DNA of 35,276 nucleotides from Eubacterium sp. GTDB taxonomy: Bacteria; Bacillota; Clostridia; Lachnospirales; Lachnospiraceae. A program made the translations under genes and the position numbers. Under the pieces are notes generated by a model. The model had not been told where the DNA came from. It worked only from the letters and a program-made list of their open reading frames with translations, and searched no databases. This document shows, in pieces, positions 1 to 9,575 of the stretch; position 1 is the first letter of the stretch; every line of letters begins with the position of its first letter. The stretch spans positions 1-35,276 of the forward strand of contig JAFRGW010000062.1 of assembly GCA_017433615.1 (NCBI GenBank), given 5' to 3'.

Positions 1-69
1 ACTGCTGTCAGAAGGAAGCACAACCATACCATGAGTCTATGAAATAGTAAAGCTTAAGTGTGCGAGGAT

Positions 70-148
70 GAATTCCACCGCACAAGCAGGCGGTGGAATT
101 CAAGATTTCATTTTGGCAAAAAAAGCCAAAATCAATTTTTTGCTTTTT
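70..148 (+). terminator. Two hairpins closing the upstream unit
   Basis: A perfect 12-bp stem (70-81 with 90-101, 8-nt loop) has no T-run after it. A second hairpin follows at once: an 8-bp stem (110-117 with 125-132) around an all-A loop, followed by a T-rich tract to 148. The second one has the form of an intrinsic terminator and probably ends a gene lying before the window. I see no coding sequence in 1-201. Confidence 0.6.
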
Positions 149-163
149 GCTTTGATATCAATA

Positions 164-172
164 TGATATACT
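164..172 (+). promoter_or_regulatory. Extended -10 promoter for the guanylate-kinase-like gene
   Basis: TGATATACT carries the extended -10 form TGN-TATACT. No convincing -35 hexamer lies 16-18 nt upstream; that stretch is the T-rich terminator tail. An SD-like AAAGGA at 185-190 lies slightly far from the ATG at 202. Confidence 0.45.
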
Positions 173-201
173 GGAGTGCGTTGAAAGGATTTTAAATATA
201 T

Positions 202-807
202 ATGGGAAAGCTTTATTACATTATGGGAAAGAGTGCAACCGGGAAGGATCATATTTACCGTGCGCTCCTGAAAGATGCGCCTGCAGTGCTGAAGCCGCTG
301 GTACTTTATACGACACGTCCGATGCGCCAGGGGGAAACGGACGGCAGGGAATATCACTTTGTCGATGCTGATTATCTGAATCATATGCGGGAACAGGGCA
401 GTGTGATTGAGGAACGGATCTATCAGACGGTCTGCGGTCCCTGGCACTATGCGACGATTGACGACGGGAGCATCGATCTTGCACACGGAAGTTATCTTTC
501 GATCGGCACACTGGAATCGTTCGTGCAGCTGCGCCATTATTATGGAAAAGACCGGGTCGTTCCGCTCTACATCGAGACGGATGACGGCCTGCGGCTTGCG
601 CATGCGCTGCAGCGTGAGAGAAAACAGCCAGAACCGAATTACGCGGAACTGTGCCGGCGCTATCTGGCAGACTGTGATGATTTTTCAGAAGAAAAAATCA
701 CTGCCGCGGGAATTGAGAAACGCATCCCGAACAATGACACACTGGAGGCGTGCATTCAGCGTGTCAGAGATGAAATACAACAGCAGGAACGAGGAAGTGC
801 TTTATGA
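202..807 (+). CDS. Guanylate-kinase-like P-loop protein
   Basis: A 201-aa protein of the guanylate kinase/MAGUK fold. Visible landmarks are a P-loop G9-K-S-A-T-G-K-D16, a GMP-binding stretch at 37-54 (TTRPMRQGE...GREYHF) and a C-terminal NDTLE segment near 178-182 that resembles the NDxxE of Gmk. The residue after the P-loop lysine is Asp16 instead of the usual Ser/Thr, so activity is uncertain. The lid region is also poorly conserved. It overlaps the LysR gene by ATGA, so the two are translationally coupled. Upstream of a purine permease, a role in nucleotide handling is plausible but inferred. I would not call this the essential gmk without a genome-wide check, because this divergent form could be a paralogue. 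Confidence 0.75.
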   Translation: MGKLYYIMGKSATGKDHIYRALLKDAPAVLKPLVLYTTRPMRQGETDGREYHFVDADYLNHMREQGSVIEERIYQTVCGPWHYATIDDGSIDLAHGSYLSIGTLESFVQLRHYYGKDRVVPLYIETDDGLRLAHALQRERKQPEPNYAELCRRYLADCDDFSEEKITAAGIEKRIPNNDTLEACIQRVRDEIQQQERGSAL

Positions 808-1703
808 TGGATATTACCTACGATTACTACCGGATTTTTTATTATGTTGCAAAATATAAGAGTTTTACACGCGCGGCGTCGATTTTGATGAACAGCCAGC
901 CCAATATTACCCGCTCTATGAACAATCTGGAGCGGCAGCTCGGGTGCCGGCTGTTTATCCGCTCAAACCGCGGCGTGCGGCTGACAGCAGACGGAGAAAG
1001 CCTGTATAAACACGTGGCGGTCGCCTTTGAGCAGCTCCAGACAGCCGAGCGCGAACTGGAAAATGCCGCGAATCTGCGCAGTGGCTCTGTGACAATCAGT
1101 GCGACAGAGACAGCCTTACATGGAATTCTGCTTCCGGTTCTGCGCGCATATCACGCAAAATATCCGGATGTACATCTGCGGATCCAGAACCAGAAGACAC
1201 ACAGTGCGGTTGAAGCTGTCCGCAACCGACTGGCGGATCTGGCAGTCGTGACAACGCCGACGCAGATCAGCAGGCCGCTGCAGGAGACAAGGCTGCTGGA
1301 TTTTCATGAAGTGCTGGTGTGCGGTGCAAACTGCGGGGATCTGCCTGACAAACCGCGCCATCTCGCTGAAATCAAGGAATATCCCATGGTGAGTCTGGGG
1401 CGTGATTCCATGACGTTCCAGTTCTACAATGATTTCTTCTTTAAGTATGGGCTGGAATATACCGTGGATGTAGAGGCTGCAACAGCCGATCAGCTGCTTC
1501 CGCTGATTACAAATGATCTGGGCATCGGCTTCGTTCCGGAAAGTCTGATCGAGGGACGTAATCTGACTGACCAGGTGTACCGGATTCCGCTGATTGAGGA
1601 AGTTCCGGTCCGCTCGATCTGCCTGATCGAATACAGCGGCAGTGCGCTGGACAGTGCGGCGGCCCGGCTCAAGGAGATGCTGCTGCAGGCAGCGGGAAGG
1701 TGA
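804..1703 (+). CDS. LysR-family transcriptional regulator
   Basis: A 299-aa protein with the standard LysR layout. The N-terminal winged helix-turn-helix covers roughly residues 1-65 (KSFTRAASILMNSQPNITR, then LERQLGCRLFIRSNRG). A periplasmic-binding-like effector domain follows from about 90 to the end. It starts inside the stop region of the guanylate-kinase-like gene, so both probably come from one mRNA. LysR proteins usually control a neighbouring gene; the nearest downstream target would be the purine permease, but no LysR box could be defined by eye. The ligand is unknown. Confidence 0.9.
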   Translation: MMDITYDYYRIFYYVAKYKSFTRAASILMNSQPNITRSMNNLERQLGCRLFIRSNRGVRLTADGESLYKHVAVAFEQLQTAERELENAANLRSGSVTISATETALHGILLPVLRAYHAKYPDVHLRIQNQKTHSAVEAVRNRLADLAVVTTPTQISRPLQETRLLDFHEVLVCGANCGDLPDKPRHLAEIKEYPMVSLGRDSMTFQFYNDFFFKYGLEYTVDVEAATADQLLPLITNDLGIGFVPESLIEGRNLTDQVYRIPLIEEVPVRSICLIEYSGSALDSAAARLKEMLLQAAGR

Positions 1704-1734
1704 TGTGTGATATAGATCAAAGGGACATCCGCAA

Positions 1735-1827
1735 CGGTGCTGAAGGTCCAGTGGACCTTCGTTTAGCACCGACCGAAGTGGAACGTAGACCGGTACTTGG
1801 CGAATGCCTGCATGAGCCTTAGTACCG
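1735..1827. repeat. Two-hairpin intergenic element
   Basis: The first hairpin is closed by CGGTGCT (1735-1741) and AGCACCG (1765-1771) around an AAGGTCC/GGACCTT inner stem. The second is closed by CGGTACT (1791-1797) and AGTACCG (1821-1827), with inner GGC/GCC and ATGC/GCAT helices separated by tandem G-A mismatches. There is no T-run, so this is not a typical terminator. The first hairpin's closing stem recurs exactly at 30727-30764, which points to a dispersed structured repeat. Confidence 0.6.
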
Positions 1828-1851
1828 CTGCCTCAGAAAACGAAACGAGTA

Positions 1852-1880
1852 TAGACAAAACTTTATAAATATTTTATAAT
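1852..1880 (+). promoter_or_regulatory. Promoter of the purine permease
   Basis: TAGACA (1852-1857), 17-nt spacer, TATAAT (1875-1880). The start would be near 1887, leaving a leader of about 50 nt before the AGGAGG at 1925-1930. That leader is too short for a purine riboswitch, and I see none. Confidence 0.75.
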
Positions 1881-1937
1881 TTATACTGTTTTTTTCTTAC
1901 CTATATTATATGGAATCATCCAACAGGAGGAAGATCA

Positions 1938-3314
1938 ATGCTTGAGAAACTTTTTAAACTGAAAGAGCACAATACTGATGTGCGCACAGAGGTGGTTGCA
2001 GGTCTGACCACATTTCTGGCCATGGCCTATATCCTTGCAGTCAACCCGAATATCCTGGGCACTGTAATGGACCGCAGTGGCGTCTTCGTCGCGACTGCAG
2101 TCGCATCTGCGTTTGCCACGCTGTTTATGGCTCTGGTTGCAAATTATCCGATCGCGCTTTCCGCAGGTCTGGGACTGAATGCGTATTTCGCATATACGGT
2201 ATGCCTCGGCGAGCTGGCGGATGTTCCGAATCCGTTTACAATCGCCCTGACTGCAGTCCTTGTAGAAGGTATTATCTTTATTATCCTTTCTGCGTTTAAG
2301 GCACGTGAGGCGATCATCAACGGTATTCCGACCAACCTGAAAAACGGCATTACTGTCGGTATCGGCCTTTTCGTCGCATATATTGGTCTGCGCGGTGCCA
2401 ACATTCTGACCTTTACAGGCGAAGGCAGTGACATGGTCATCGGCATCGGCGACTTCGGAAGTGCGGAGGTTGCTCTGGCGCTGATCGGATTCCTGATCAT
2501 CTGCGTGCTGGTTCATTACAATGTGAAAGGTGCGATCCTGATTGGTATCCTTGCGACATGGGTACTTGGCATGCTCGCACAGGCGACAGGATGGTATGCT
2601 GTTAACCCGGATGCGGGTGTTTTCAGTGTCTTCCCGGATTTCTCACAGGGACTGCAGCTTGGCGGCATTTCCAACACAGCATTCAAATTCAATTTCGGAT
2701 GGGCTGCAACACATATCATCCAGTTTATTGCAATTGTATTCTCATTCCTGTATGTCGATCTGTTTGATACGATCGGAACCGTTATCGGCGTAGCAGATAA
2801 GGCAAACCTGCTCGATGAGGAAGGCAAGATGCCGCGCGTCGGCAAGGTCCTGATGGCGGATGCTGTCGGAACGACCCTGGGCGCATGTCTCGGAACTTCC
2901 ACCATCACCAGCTTTGTTGAGTCCAGTGCGGGCGTTGCAGAAGGCGGCAAGACAGGTCTTACTTCCTTTACAACAGGCTGCATGTTCGTAGTCGCACTGC
3001 TGCTTTCTCCGATTTTCCTGGCAATCCCGTCCTTCGCGACGGCACCGGCGCTTCTGTATGTCGGTCTGCTGATGTCCAGCAGTGTCAAGAAGATCAGTTT
3101 CGACGGAGATATTGCAGATACCGTCGGCGCGTTCCTTGCAATGGTCATGATGCCGCTGGCATATTCCATCGCAACCGGCATTATGTTTGCAATCCTTTCC
3201 TGGGTTATCCTGAAGGTCTGCACGAAGAAGGCAAAAGATGTCAGCCCGGCAATGTGGGTTATCTTTGTATTGTTCCTGCTGCGTATCGTGGCGCTGATCG
3301 CGAACTTCCAGTAA
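1938..3314 (+). CDS. NCS2/AzgA-family purine (guanine/hypoxanthine-type) permease
   Basis: A 458-aa polytopic membrane protein of the NCS2 AzgA-like subfamily (B. subtilis PbuG/PbuO relatives). Diagnostic stretches are LTTFLAMAYILAVNPNILG near residues 24-42, SAGLGLNAYFAYTV near 74-87, and the DLFDTIGT and TSTITSFVESSAGVAEGG signatures in the second half. It probably imports a purine base by proton symport; the exact base cannot be read from sequence. A strong SD (AGGAGG) and promoter precede it. The next gene starts 34 nt downstream and has its own SD, so the two may be cotranscribed. Confidence 0.92.
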   Translation: MLEKLFKLKEHNTDVRTEVVAGLTTFLAMAYILAVNPNILGTVMDRSGVFVATAVASAFATLFMALVANYPIALSAGLGLNAYFAYTVCLGELADVPNPFTIALTAVLVEGIIFIILSAFKAREAIINGIPTNLKNGITVGIGLFVAYIGLRGANILTFTGEGSDMVIGIGDFGSAEVALALIGFLIICVLVHYNVKGAILIGILATWVLGMLAQATGWYAVNPDAGVFSVFPDFSQGLQLGGISNTAFKFNFGWAATHIIQFIAIVFSFLYVDLFDTIGTVIGVADKANLLDEEGKMPRVGKVLMADAVGTTLGACLGTSTITSFVESSAGVAEGGKTGLTSFTTGCMFVVALLLSPIFLAIPSFATAPALLYVGLLMSSSVKKISFDGDIADTVGAFLAMVMMPLAYSIATGIMFAILSWVILKVCTKKAKDVSPAMWVIFVLFLLRIVALIANFQ

Positions 3315-3348
3315 GAGGAACACACATTTACCAGAGGAGTTTCGGCGT

Positions 3349-4464
3349 ATGAAAAAGAAAACGGTAATATTTGATATCGGAAATGTACTGATCCGTTTTC
3401 GCTGGATCGATTTTATTCATGAATTATTTGATGATGAAGAGACGATCCGGGGCGTCGAGGACGCCATGTGGATGAGTGGTCTCTGGAATGAACTGGACCG
3501 CGGTGTGGTCAGCGAGGAAATGATTCTGAAAGATATTATTTCCCGGCGGCCGGAGTATGCGGCAGAGATTCAGAAGACCTTTGACCATGTGGGTGATGCG
3601 ATTGCCCGGGTGGATTATGCAATCCCGTGGATCCGTTCGATTAAAGCGGCAGGCCATCAGGTGCTGTTCCTTTCGAATTATTCCGGTCTCGTGCGCCGTG
3701 CGAATGAAGATGCGCTGGATTTTCTGCCGCTGATGGACGGCGGAATCTTTTCCTATGAAGCCGGGCTGGTAAAACCGGATCCGAACATTTACCAGAAGCT
3801 GGTGGACGACTATCACCTGGATCCGCATAACTGCCTGTTTATTGATGACAATAAGGCAAATGTCAGGGCGGCCAATGCGCTCGGAATTCCGGCAGTCCGT
3901 TTTAAGGACTATGAGCAGGGACATGCGGCAGTCGAAGCATTTCTGAAAAATGAAACGGCGCCGTTCCGGCCGATGCGACGGATCCGGCAGCAGCTGCCGG
4001 AGGAGGAATGCATCGCAATTCTGGAGCGTGCTTCGGACGGCGTGCTTGCGCTGAATGGTGATGCGGGCTACAATTACGCGGTGCCGCTCAATTTTGCATA
4101 CAGGGACGGATGCATTCATTTTCACTGCGCGAAGAAGGGGCATAAGATCGATGCGATCCGCCGCAACCCGCGCGTCTCATTCTGTGTGGTTGATGCCAAT
4201 GACGTTGACGCGGAGGGTATGGCGACGGATTACCGGAGCGTGATTCTGTTCGGCTATGCGCGGATCCTGGAGGATCCGGAGGAAATCCGGGCATCGGCAC
4301 GTCTGATCGGTGAAAAATATTCTTCGGCGTTCCGGGATGCCTATGAGGCGGAGATTGACCGGGAATTCCCGGCTCTGGCCTGCGTGGAAATCCGGATTGA
4401 GCATATTACCGGCAAAGAAGGCAAAGCGCTCTCGGAGAAACACCGCGCGGTATCATCGGAGTGA
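3349..4464 (+). CDS. Fusion of YihX-like HAD phosphatase and NimA/PNPOx-like FMN-binding domain
   Basis: A 371-aa two-domain protein. Residues 1-200 are HAD subfamily IA: motif I is D9-I-G-N-V, motif II S109, motif III K142, motif IV D166-D167 in LFIDDNKANV. The second Asp of motif I is Gly, as in E. coli YihX (FDLGNV), a sugar-phosphate phosphatase. Residues about 208-360 resemble the pyridoxamine-5'-phosphate-oxidase-like flavin-binding fold of NimA-type proteins (GVLALNG, YAVPLNFAY, IHFHCAKKGHKIDAIRRNP). Each half is usually a separate protein. The fusion is one open frame with no sign of a frameshift. A phosphatase plus an FMN/F420- or heme-binding reductase module is what is seen; the joint substrate is unknown. 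Confidence 0.8.
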   Translation: MKKKTVIFDIGNVLIRFRWIDFIHELFDDEETIRGVEDAMWMSGLWNELDRGVVSEEMILKDIISRRPEYAAEIQKTFDHVGDAIARVDYAIPWIRSIKAAGHQVLFLSNYSGLVRRANEDALDFLPLMDGGIFSYEAGLVKPDPNIYQKLVDDYHLDPHNCLFIDDNKANVRAANALGIPAVRFKDYEQGHAAVEAFLKNETAPFRPMRRIRQQLPEEECIAILERASDGVLALNGDAGYNYAVPLNFAYRDGCIHFHCAKKGHKIDAIRRNPRVSFCVVDANDVDAEGMATDYRSVILFGYARILEDPEEIRASARLIGEKYSSAFRDAYEAEIDREFPALACVEIRIEHITGKEGKALSEKHRAVSSE

Positions 4465-4525
4465 TCCGGACGGAAAAATCCTGAAAAGACAGGAAAAAAC
4501 AACTGTAAAATGATGACATAATCGG

Positions 4526-4564
4526 ACGGCGGCTCTTGACGGAACCGCCGTTCTCACTTATTAT
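4526..4564 (+). promoter_or_regulatory. valS promoter inside an inverted repeat
   Basis: TTGACG (4536-4541), 17-nt spacer, TATTAT (4559-4564). A 7-bp inverted repeat (ACGGCGG 4526-4532, CCGCCGT 4545-4551) encloses the -35 hexamer in its loop. The repeat may be a weak terminator of the upstream gene or an operator. No T-box antiterminator sequence is visible in the leader of about 110 nt. Confidence 0.7.
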
Positions 4565-4678
4565 ACTGTATGAGCTTTTGTCGGGATTGCGAAAAGCTGC
4601 CGTGCAGCAGAGCAATCCGGAATGCGTGCAGAATATTAATGGCAGAATCTATAACCGCCAGATCAATAAGGAGCAGAC

Positions 4679-7336
4679 ATGAGTAAAGAACTCGCAAAAC
4701 AGTACGACCCGAAGGGACTCGAAGACCGCCTCTATCAGAAATGGCTGAAGGGCGGCTATTTTCGTGCAGATGTAAATCCGGATAAGAAGCCGTTTACCAT
4801 CGTGATGCCGCCGCCAAACGTTACCGGACAGCTGCATATGGGACACGCGCTTGACAATACCATGCAGGACATTCTGACCCGCTACAAGAGAATGCAGGGA
4901 TATGAGGCACTGTGGCAGCCGGGCACAGACCACGCAGCGATCGCGACGGAAGTGCGCGTAACCAACATGCTCAAAGAGAAGGGCATCGACAAGAAGGAAA
5001 TCGGCCGCGAGGCATTTCTCGAGCATTGCTGGGCCTGGAAAGAGGAGTATGGCAGCCGCATTTTGAACCAGCTGCAGAAGTTGGGTTCTTCTGCTGACTG
5101 GAGCCGCGAGCGCTTTACCATGGATGAAGGCTGTTCAAAGGCTGTTGAAGAGGTATTCGTCCGTCTGTATGAAAAGGGATGGATCTATAAAGGAAGCCGT
5201 ATCATCAACTGGTGCCCGAAGTGCCAGACATCTCTTTCTGATGCAGAAGTTGAGCATGAGGACCAGAACGGATTTTTCTGGCACATCAACTATCCGGTTG
5301 TCGGCGAGGAAGGCCGTTTTGTCGAGATCGCGACCACACGTCCGGAGACCATGCTCGGCGATACAGCTGTCGCAGTCAATCCGGAGGACGAACGCTATCG
5401 GGATCTGGTCGGCAAGGAACTGGTCCTGCCGCTGACAGGCCGCACAATTCCTGTTATTGCAGATGCCTATGTCGACAAAGAATTCGGAACCGGCTGTGTA
5501 AAGATCACCCCGGCACATGACCCGAATGACTTTGAGGTCGGCAAGCGTCATGATCTGGAAGAGATCAATATTATGAACGACGACGCGACGATGAACGGCC
5601 TGTGCGGCAAGTATACCGGCATGGACCGCTATGAGGCGCGCAAAGCGATTGTTGCAGATCTTGAGGAGCAGGGACTGCTCGTGAAGGTTGTTCCGCACAC
5701 CCATGCAGTCGGAACACATGACAGATGCCACACCACTGTTGAGCCGCTGATCAAGCCGCAGTGGTTTGTCCGCATGAAGGAAATGGGCGAGGCGGCCCTC
5801 GAAGTGCTGAAGACCGGAGAACTGACATTCGTTCCGGAAAGTTTTGGCAAGACCTATACACACTGGCTTGAGACAATTCGCGACTGGTGTATCTCCAGAC
5901 AGCTCTGGTGGGGACACCGGATTCCGGCGTGGTACTGCGATGACTGCGGCGAGATTGTCGTACAGCGCGGCGGCGCACCGGCAGTCTGCCCGAAGTGCGG
6001 CAGCACGCATTTGACACAGGATGAGGATACACTGGATACCTGGTTCTCATCAGCCCTCTGGCCGTTCTCAACGCTCGGCTGGCCGGACAAGACGCCGGAG
6101 ATGGAATATTTCTATCCGACAGACGTTCTCGTAACAGGATATGACATTATTTTCTTCTGGGTCATCCGCATGGTGTTCTCCGGACTGGAGCAGACAGGAA
6201 AGAGTCCGTTCCACCATGTCCTGATTCACGGTCTGGTCCGTGATTCACAGGGACGGAAAATGAGCAAATCGCTGGGCAACGGAATCGATCCGCTTGAAGT
6301 AATTGAGAACTATGGTGCCGATGCACTGCGCCTGACGCTGATGACCGGAAATGCGCCCGGCAATGATATGCGTTTCTACTGGGAGCGTGTTGAGGCGAGC
6401 CGCAATTTCGGAAACAAGGTATGGAATGCATCACGCTTTATCATGATGCATCTGGGTGACACTGTGCTTCCGGAGACTGTTCCGGCAGAAACCTTAAGTG
6501 CGCCGGACCGCTGGATTTTGCATAAAGTCAATCTTCTGGCGCGTGAAGTCACTGAAAACATGGATAAATTTGAGCTCGGCATTGCCGTCCAGAAGGTCTA
6601 TGACTTTATCTGGGAGGAATTCTGTGACTGGTACATCGAGATGGCAAAGCCGACCCTCTACAACGGAACAGAGGAAGAGAAGCTGCCGGTTCTCTGGACA
6701 CTGAAGACCGTTCTCTCCAATGCGCTGAAGCTGCTGCATCCGTTTATGCCATTTATTACAGAAGAAATTTTCTGTACGCTGAATACGGACATCGAAACCA
6801 TCATGACCGCTGCATGGCCGGAGTACACAGACGCGTGGAATTTCCCGGCAGAGGCAGAAGGCGTCGAGCGCATCAAAGATGCTGTCCGCGGCGTCCGGAA
6901 TATCCGTACCGAGCTGAACGTCTCACCGGGCAAGGAAATCAGTGAGCTGTACGTAGTTTCTGATGATGAAGCGATCCGTGATATGTTTGCCGGCGGCAGT
7001 GCGATCCTGACTTCTCTGGCGCGCGCAGGAAAGACCTGTGTCCAGAAAGATAAAACAGGAATCGCGGACGATGCATTCTCGGCAGTCATTCACGGTGCAA
7101 CCCTCTATATTCCGTTTGCAGATCTTGTAGATCTGGAAAAAGAGAAAGCGCGCCTCGAGAAAGAGCAGCAGCGTCTGCAGAAGGAAATTAAGCGGTCCGA
7201 CGGCATGCTGAACAATGAGAAGTTCCTCGCAAAGGCGCCGGAGGCGAAAATTGCCGAAGAGCGTGAGAAACGCGAGAAGTACCGGCAGATGCTGGAACAG
7301 GTCGAGGAGCGCCTCGGGGAGATTCTGGCGAGATAA
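4679..7336 (+). CDS. valS: Valyl-tRNA synthetase
   Basis: An 885-aa class I aminoacyl-tRNA synthetase that charges tRNA-Val. The HIGH-type motif is [13 protein letters not shown] at 44-56. The editing (CP1) domain holds the [18 protein letters not shown] stretch used for hydrolysing mischarged t[14 protein letters not shown] precedes a zinc-ribbon-like Cys set, and KMSKS is at 527-531. The C-terminal 70 residues form the tRNA-binding coiled coil typical of ValRS. Length matches the family. SD AAGGAG at 4668-4673. The stop overlaps the next start (TAATG), so the sulfatase gene is translationally coupled. Confidence 0.97.
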   Translation: MSKELAKQYDPKGLEDRLYQKWLKGGYFRADVNPDKKPFTIVMPPPNVTGQLHMGHALDNTMQDILTRYKRMQGYEALWQPGTDHAAIATEVRVTNMLKEKGIDKKEIGREAFLEHCWAWKEEYGSRILNQLQKLGSSADWSRERFTMDEGCSKAVEEVFVRLYEKGWIYKGSRIINWCPKCQTSLSDAEVEHEDQNGFFWHINYPVVGEEGRFVEIATTRPETMLGDTAVAVNPEDERYRDLVGKELVLPLTGRTIPVIADAYVDKEFGTGCVKITPAHDPNDFEVGKRHDLEEINIMNDDATMNGLCGKYTGMDRYEARKAIVADLEEQGLLVKVVPHTHAVGTHDRCHTTVEPLIKPQWFVRMKEMGEAALEVLKTGELTFVPESFGKTYTHWLETIRDWCISRQLWWGHRIPAWYCDDCGEIVVQRGGAPAVCPKCGSTHLTQDEDTLDTWFSSALWPFSTLGWPDKTPEMEYFYPTDVLVTGYDIIFFWVIRMVFSGLEQTGKSPFHHVLIHGLVRDSQGRKMSKSLGNGIDPLEVIENYGADALRLTLMTGNAPGNDMRFYWERVEASRNFGNKVWNASRFIMMHLGDTVLPETVPAETLSAPDRWILHKVNLLAREVTENMDKFELGIAVQKVYDFIWEEFCDWYIEMAKPTLYNGTEEEKLPVLWTLKTVLSNALKLLHPFMPFITEEIFCTLNTDIETIMTAAWPEYTDAWNFPAEAEGVERIKDAVRGVRNIRTELNVSPGKEISELYVVSDDEAIRDMFAGGSAILTSLARAGKTCVQKDKTGIADDAFSAVIHGATLYIPFADLVDLEKEKARLEKEQQRLQKEIKRSDGMLNNEKFLAKAPEAKIAEEREKREKYRQMLEQVEERLGEILAR

Positions 7337-9486
7337 TGATCGGGCTGGAGGAGACAGAGAACCGTTCCCTGTCTCCAATTGTGGTGAAGCATATGAAGAA
7401 ACGCATACCACATTTAAATAAAGAACGCGTGATCCGTTTCTGCAACAGAGCTGCAGTTTTTCTGCAGTTTCTGGCATCCTGCCTCGTATATTTTGCAATG
7501 GAGTGGATGTCCCGCCATTCGGCGGAGGAAGCATGGCAGTATATGACAGGAAAACCTCTGGTTTTCCTGTTCAATGCCATGATTATATTTGCGACAACAA
7601 CCATAGTATTTCTGTTCCGGCGGCGTATTTTTGTGCGCACGCTGATATTTACTTTCTGGCTGCTGATGGGTGCGATCAACGGTGTGATTCTCGGAAGTCG
7701 TGTAACGCCTTTCACCGGACCGGATCTGAAGCTGATCTCGGATGCTTCTAAAATTGCAAAAAATTATATTACGCCGTTTGTACTGATCGGCGCAGTTGTT
7801 TTGGTGGCGGCGGTTTTTGCTGTTCTGATTATTTTATTCCGGAAGGCGCCGCGCCGTACTGAAAAGCCACGCTTCTGGCGGAATCTGGTTCTCTGTGCCG
7901 CGGCATTTGCCGCGGTGTTCGCAGTTGGTCAGGTTGAGCTGAACGCGCGGCTTATTTCCAATTATTTTGGAAATATTGCATTCGCCTACAAGGATTACGG
8001 CTATCCCTACTGCTTCCTGGTTACACTGTTTGACACGGGTATCAGTCAGCCGAAAGGATATTCTGAAAAGATGTTGTCCCGTATCGAGGCGGATGTCGAC
8101 AGGAGACTGGAAGAAGCAGAAGAGAAGACATCTGAATCCGGTACAGCGCAGGCGGCGTCTGAGGCCGATGGATTTGCAGCGGCTGATCTGGAACAGCCCA
8201 ATATTGTGTTCCTGCAGCTGGAATCATTTATGGATCCGGAACTGGTGGAATTTCTGCATCTTTCGGAGGATCCGATGCCGTACTACCGGCAGCTGATGGA
8301 GAAATACAGCTCAGGCTATCTGCGGGTTCCGGTGGTGGGAGCGGGAACGGTCAATACGGAATTTGAATGTATTACCGGTATGAGTCTGCATTATTTTGGC
8401 GCCGGGGAATACCCGTATAAGACCATTCTGCAGGAACAGCCATGTGAGAGCATTCCGTATATCCTGCAGAAAAACGGTTATGCAACACATGTGGTTCATA
8501 ACAATGAGGCGAACTTCTATACCCGCAGAGATGTATTTGCAAATCTTGGATTTGAGACATTTACATCAGAGGAGTATATGCCGAATACGGCTAATGTGAC
8601 AGAGACCGGATGGGTGAAAGATGCGGTTCTGACAGAACAGATCGTTCAGTGCCTGGATGCCACGGAGAAGCCGGACTATATTTATACCATTTCGGTGCAG
8701 GGACACGGAGATTACCCGACAGATCCGGTCGTGGAGGATCCGCCGATTGCCGTAACCGGTGCTGAGGGAAGAGAGCAGAACAATAATTCCTGGGAATATT
8801 ACTGCAAACAGATTCATGAAATGGATCAGTTTGTAAAGGAACTGACAGATACCCTGCGGCATTACCCGGAGCCTGTCGTTCTGGTGATGTACGGAGATCA
8901 TCTGCCGACGATGGGACTGACGACAAGGGATCTGTCCAACCGATACCTGTTTCAGACCGAGTATATTATCTGGGATAATTTCGGGATGAAAAAACAGGAT
9001 GACAATCTGTCCGCCTATCAGATCGGCGCAGAAGTGCTGAATCGTCTGGGCATCCATGACGGAGTGATTGTGCGGTATCATCAGGCAAGACGCAACACCA
9101 GAAATTACCAGAGTGACCTGGAGATGATCCAGTACGATATGCTGTACGGAGATCATTATGTATATGGCGGCACGGTGCCCTGGAAGAGCCGTGCAGTGCA
9201 GATGGGAATTGCGCCGGTTGCGCTGGACAGGGTTGAGGAACTTCCCGGCGGCGCGTGGATGTTTTACGGCTCCAATTTTACGGCCGCCAGCAAAGTTGAA
9301 ATCGATGAGAAGCTGTGCGAAGAGACGGTATACCTGAATGCCGGTCAGCTTTATCTGCCGGCGGCGGAGATTGCGCCGGAGGCGATGGTGTCAGTTGCGC
9401 AAAAGAGCAATTCCAGTCAGACTGCTGCCAGAGTGCTGACCAGAACGGAACCGGAACCGTTTGCAGATCTGACGGGACGTTCCTGA
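7336..9486 (+). CDS. LtaS-like membrane sulfatase-fold phosphoglycerol transferase
   Basis: A 716-aa protein with about five N-terminal membrane spans (roughly 40-56, 74-94, 101-120, 146-168, 184-200), an acidic linker, and an extracellular alkaline-phosphatase/sulfatase domain from about 287. Metal-site candidates match LtaS: E296 (QLESF), nucleophile T338 or T341 (GAGTVNTEF), and D521-H522 (YGDHLP). LtaS polymerises glycerol phosphate onto a glycolipid anchor outside the membrane. This relative may do that or modify another surface polymer. The frame opens at 7336; the internal ATG at 7396 is also possible and would lose only the first 20 residues, before any membrane span. Confidence 0.88.
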   Translation: MIGLEETENRSLSPIVVKHMKKRIPHLNKERVIRFCNRAAVFLQFLASCLVYFAMEWMSRHSAEEAWQYMTGKPLVFLFNAMIIFATTTIVFLFRRRIFVRTLIFTFWLLMGAINGVILGSRVTPFTGPDLKLISDASKIAKNYITPFVLIGAVVLVAAVFAVLIILFRKAPRRTEKPRFWRNLVLCAAAFAAVFAVGQVELNARLISNYFGNIAFAYKDYGYPYCFLVTLFDTGISQPKGYSEKMLSRIEADVDRRLEEAEEKTSESGTAQAASEADGFAAADLEQPNIVFLQLESFMDPELVEFLHLSEDPMPYYRQLMEKYSSGYLRVPVVGAGTVNTEFECITGMSLHYFGAGEYPYKTILQEQPCESIPYILQKNGYATHVVHNNEANFYTRRDVFANLGFETFTSEEYMPNTANVTETGWVKDAVLTEQIVQCLDATEKPDYIYTISVQGHGDYPTDPVVEDPPIAVTGAEGREQNNNSWEYYCKQIHEMDQFVKELTDTLRHYPEPVVLVMYGDHLPTMGLTTRDLSNRYLFQTEYIIWDNFGMKKQDDNLSAYQIGAEVLNRLGIHDGVIVRYHQARRNTRNYQSDLEMIQYDMLYGDHYVYGGTVPWKSRAVQMGIAPVALDRVEELPGGAWMFYGSNFTAASKVEIDEKLCEETVYLNAGQLYLPAAEIAPEAMVSVAQKSNSSQTAARVLTRTEPEPFADLTGRS

Positions 9487-9575
9487 AAAAACCGCTCTGC
9501 AGCACCTGCGCGGGCTGCGCAGCATGAGCGCGATCAGAGAATGCAATCGAATCAGGGCAGCAGAGGATATCATTC

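Noticed and set aside
1704..1937. Purine riboswitch before the permease gene
   Set aside because: The predicted leader is only about 50 nt and has none of the conserved purine-aptamer words.
1935..2516. Long minus-strand open frames opposite the permease, valS and permease genes
   Set aside because: They are antisense shadows of GC-rich coding genes, with no SD and no family resemblance.
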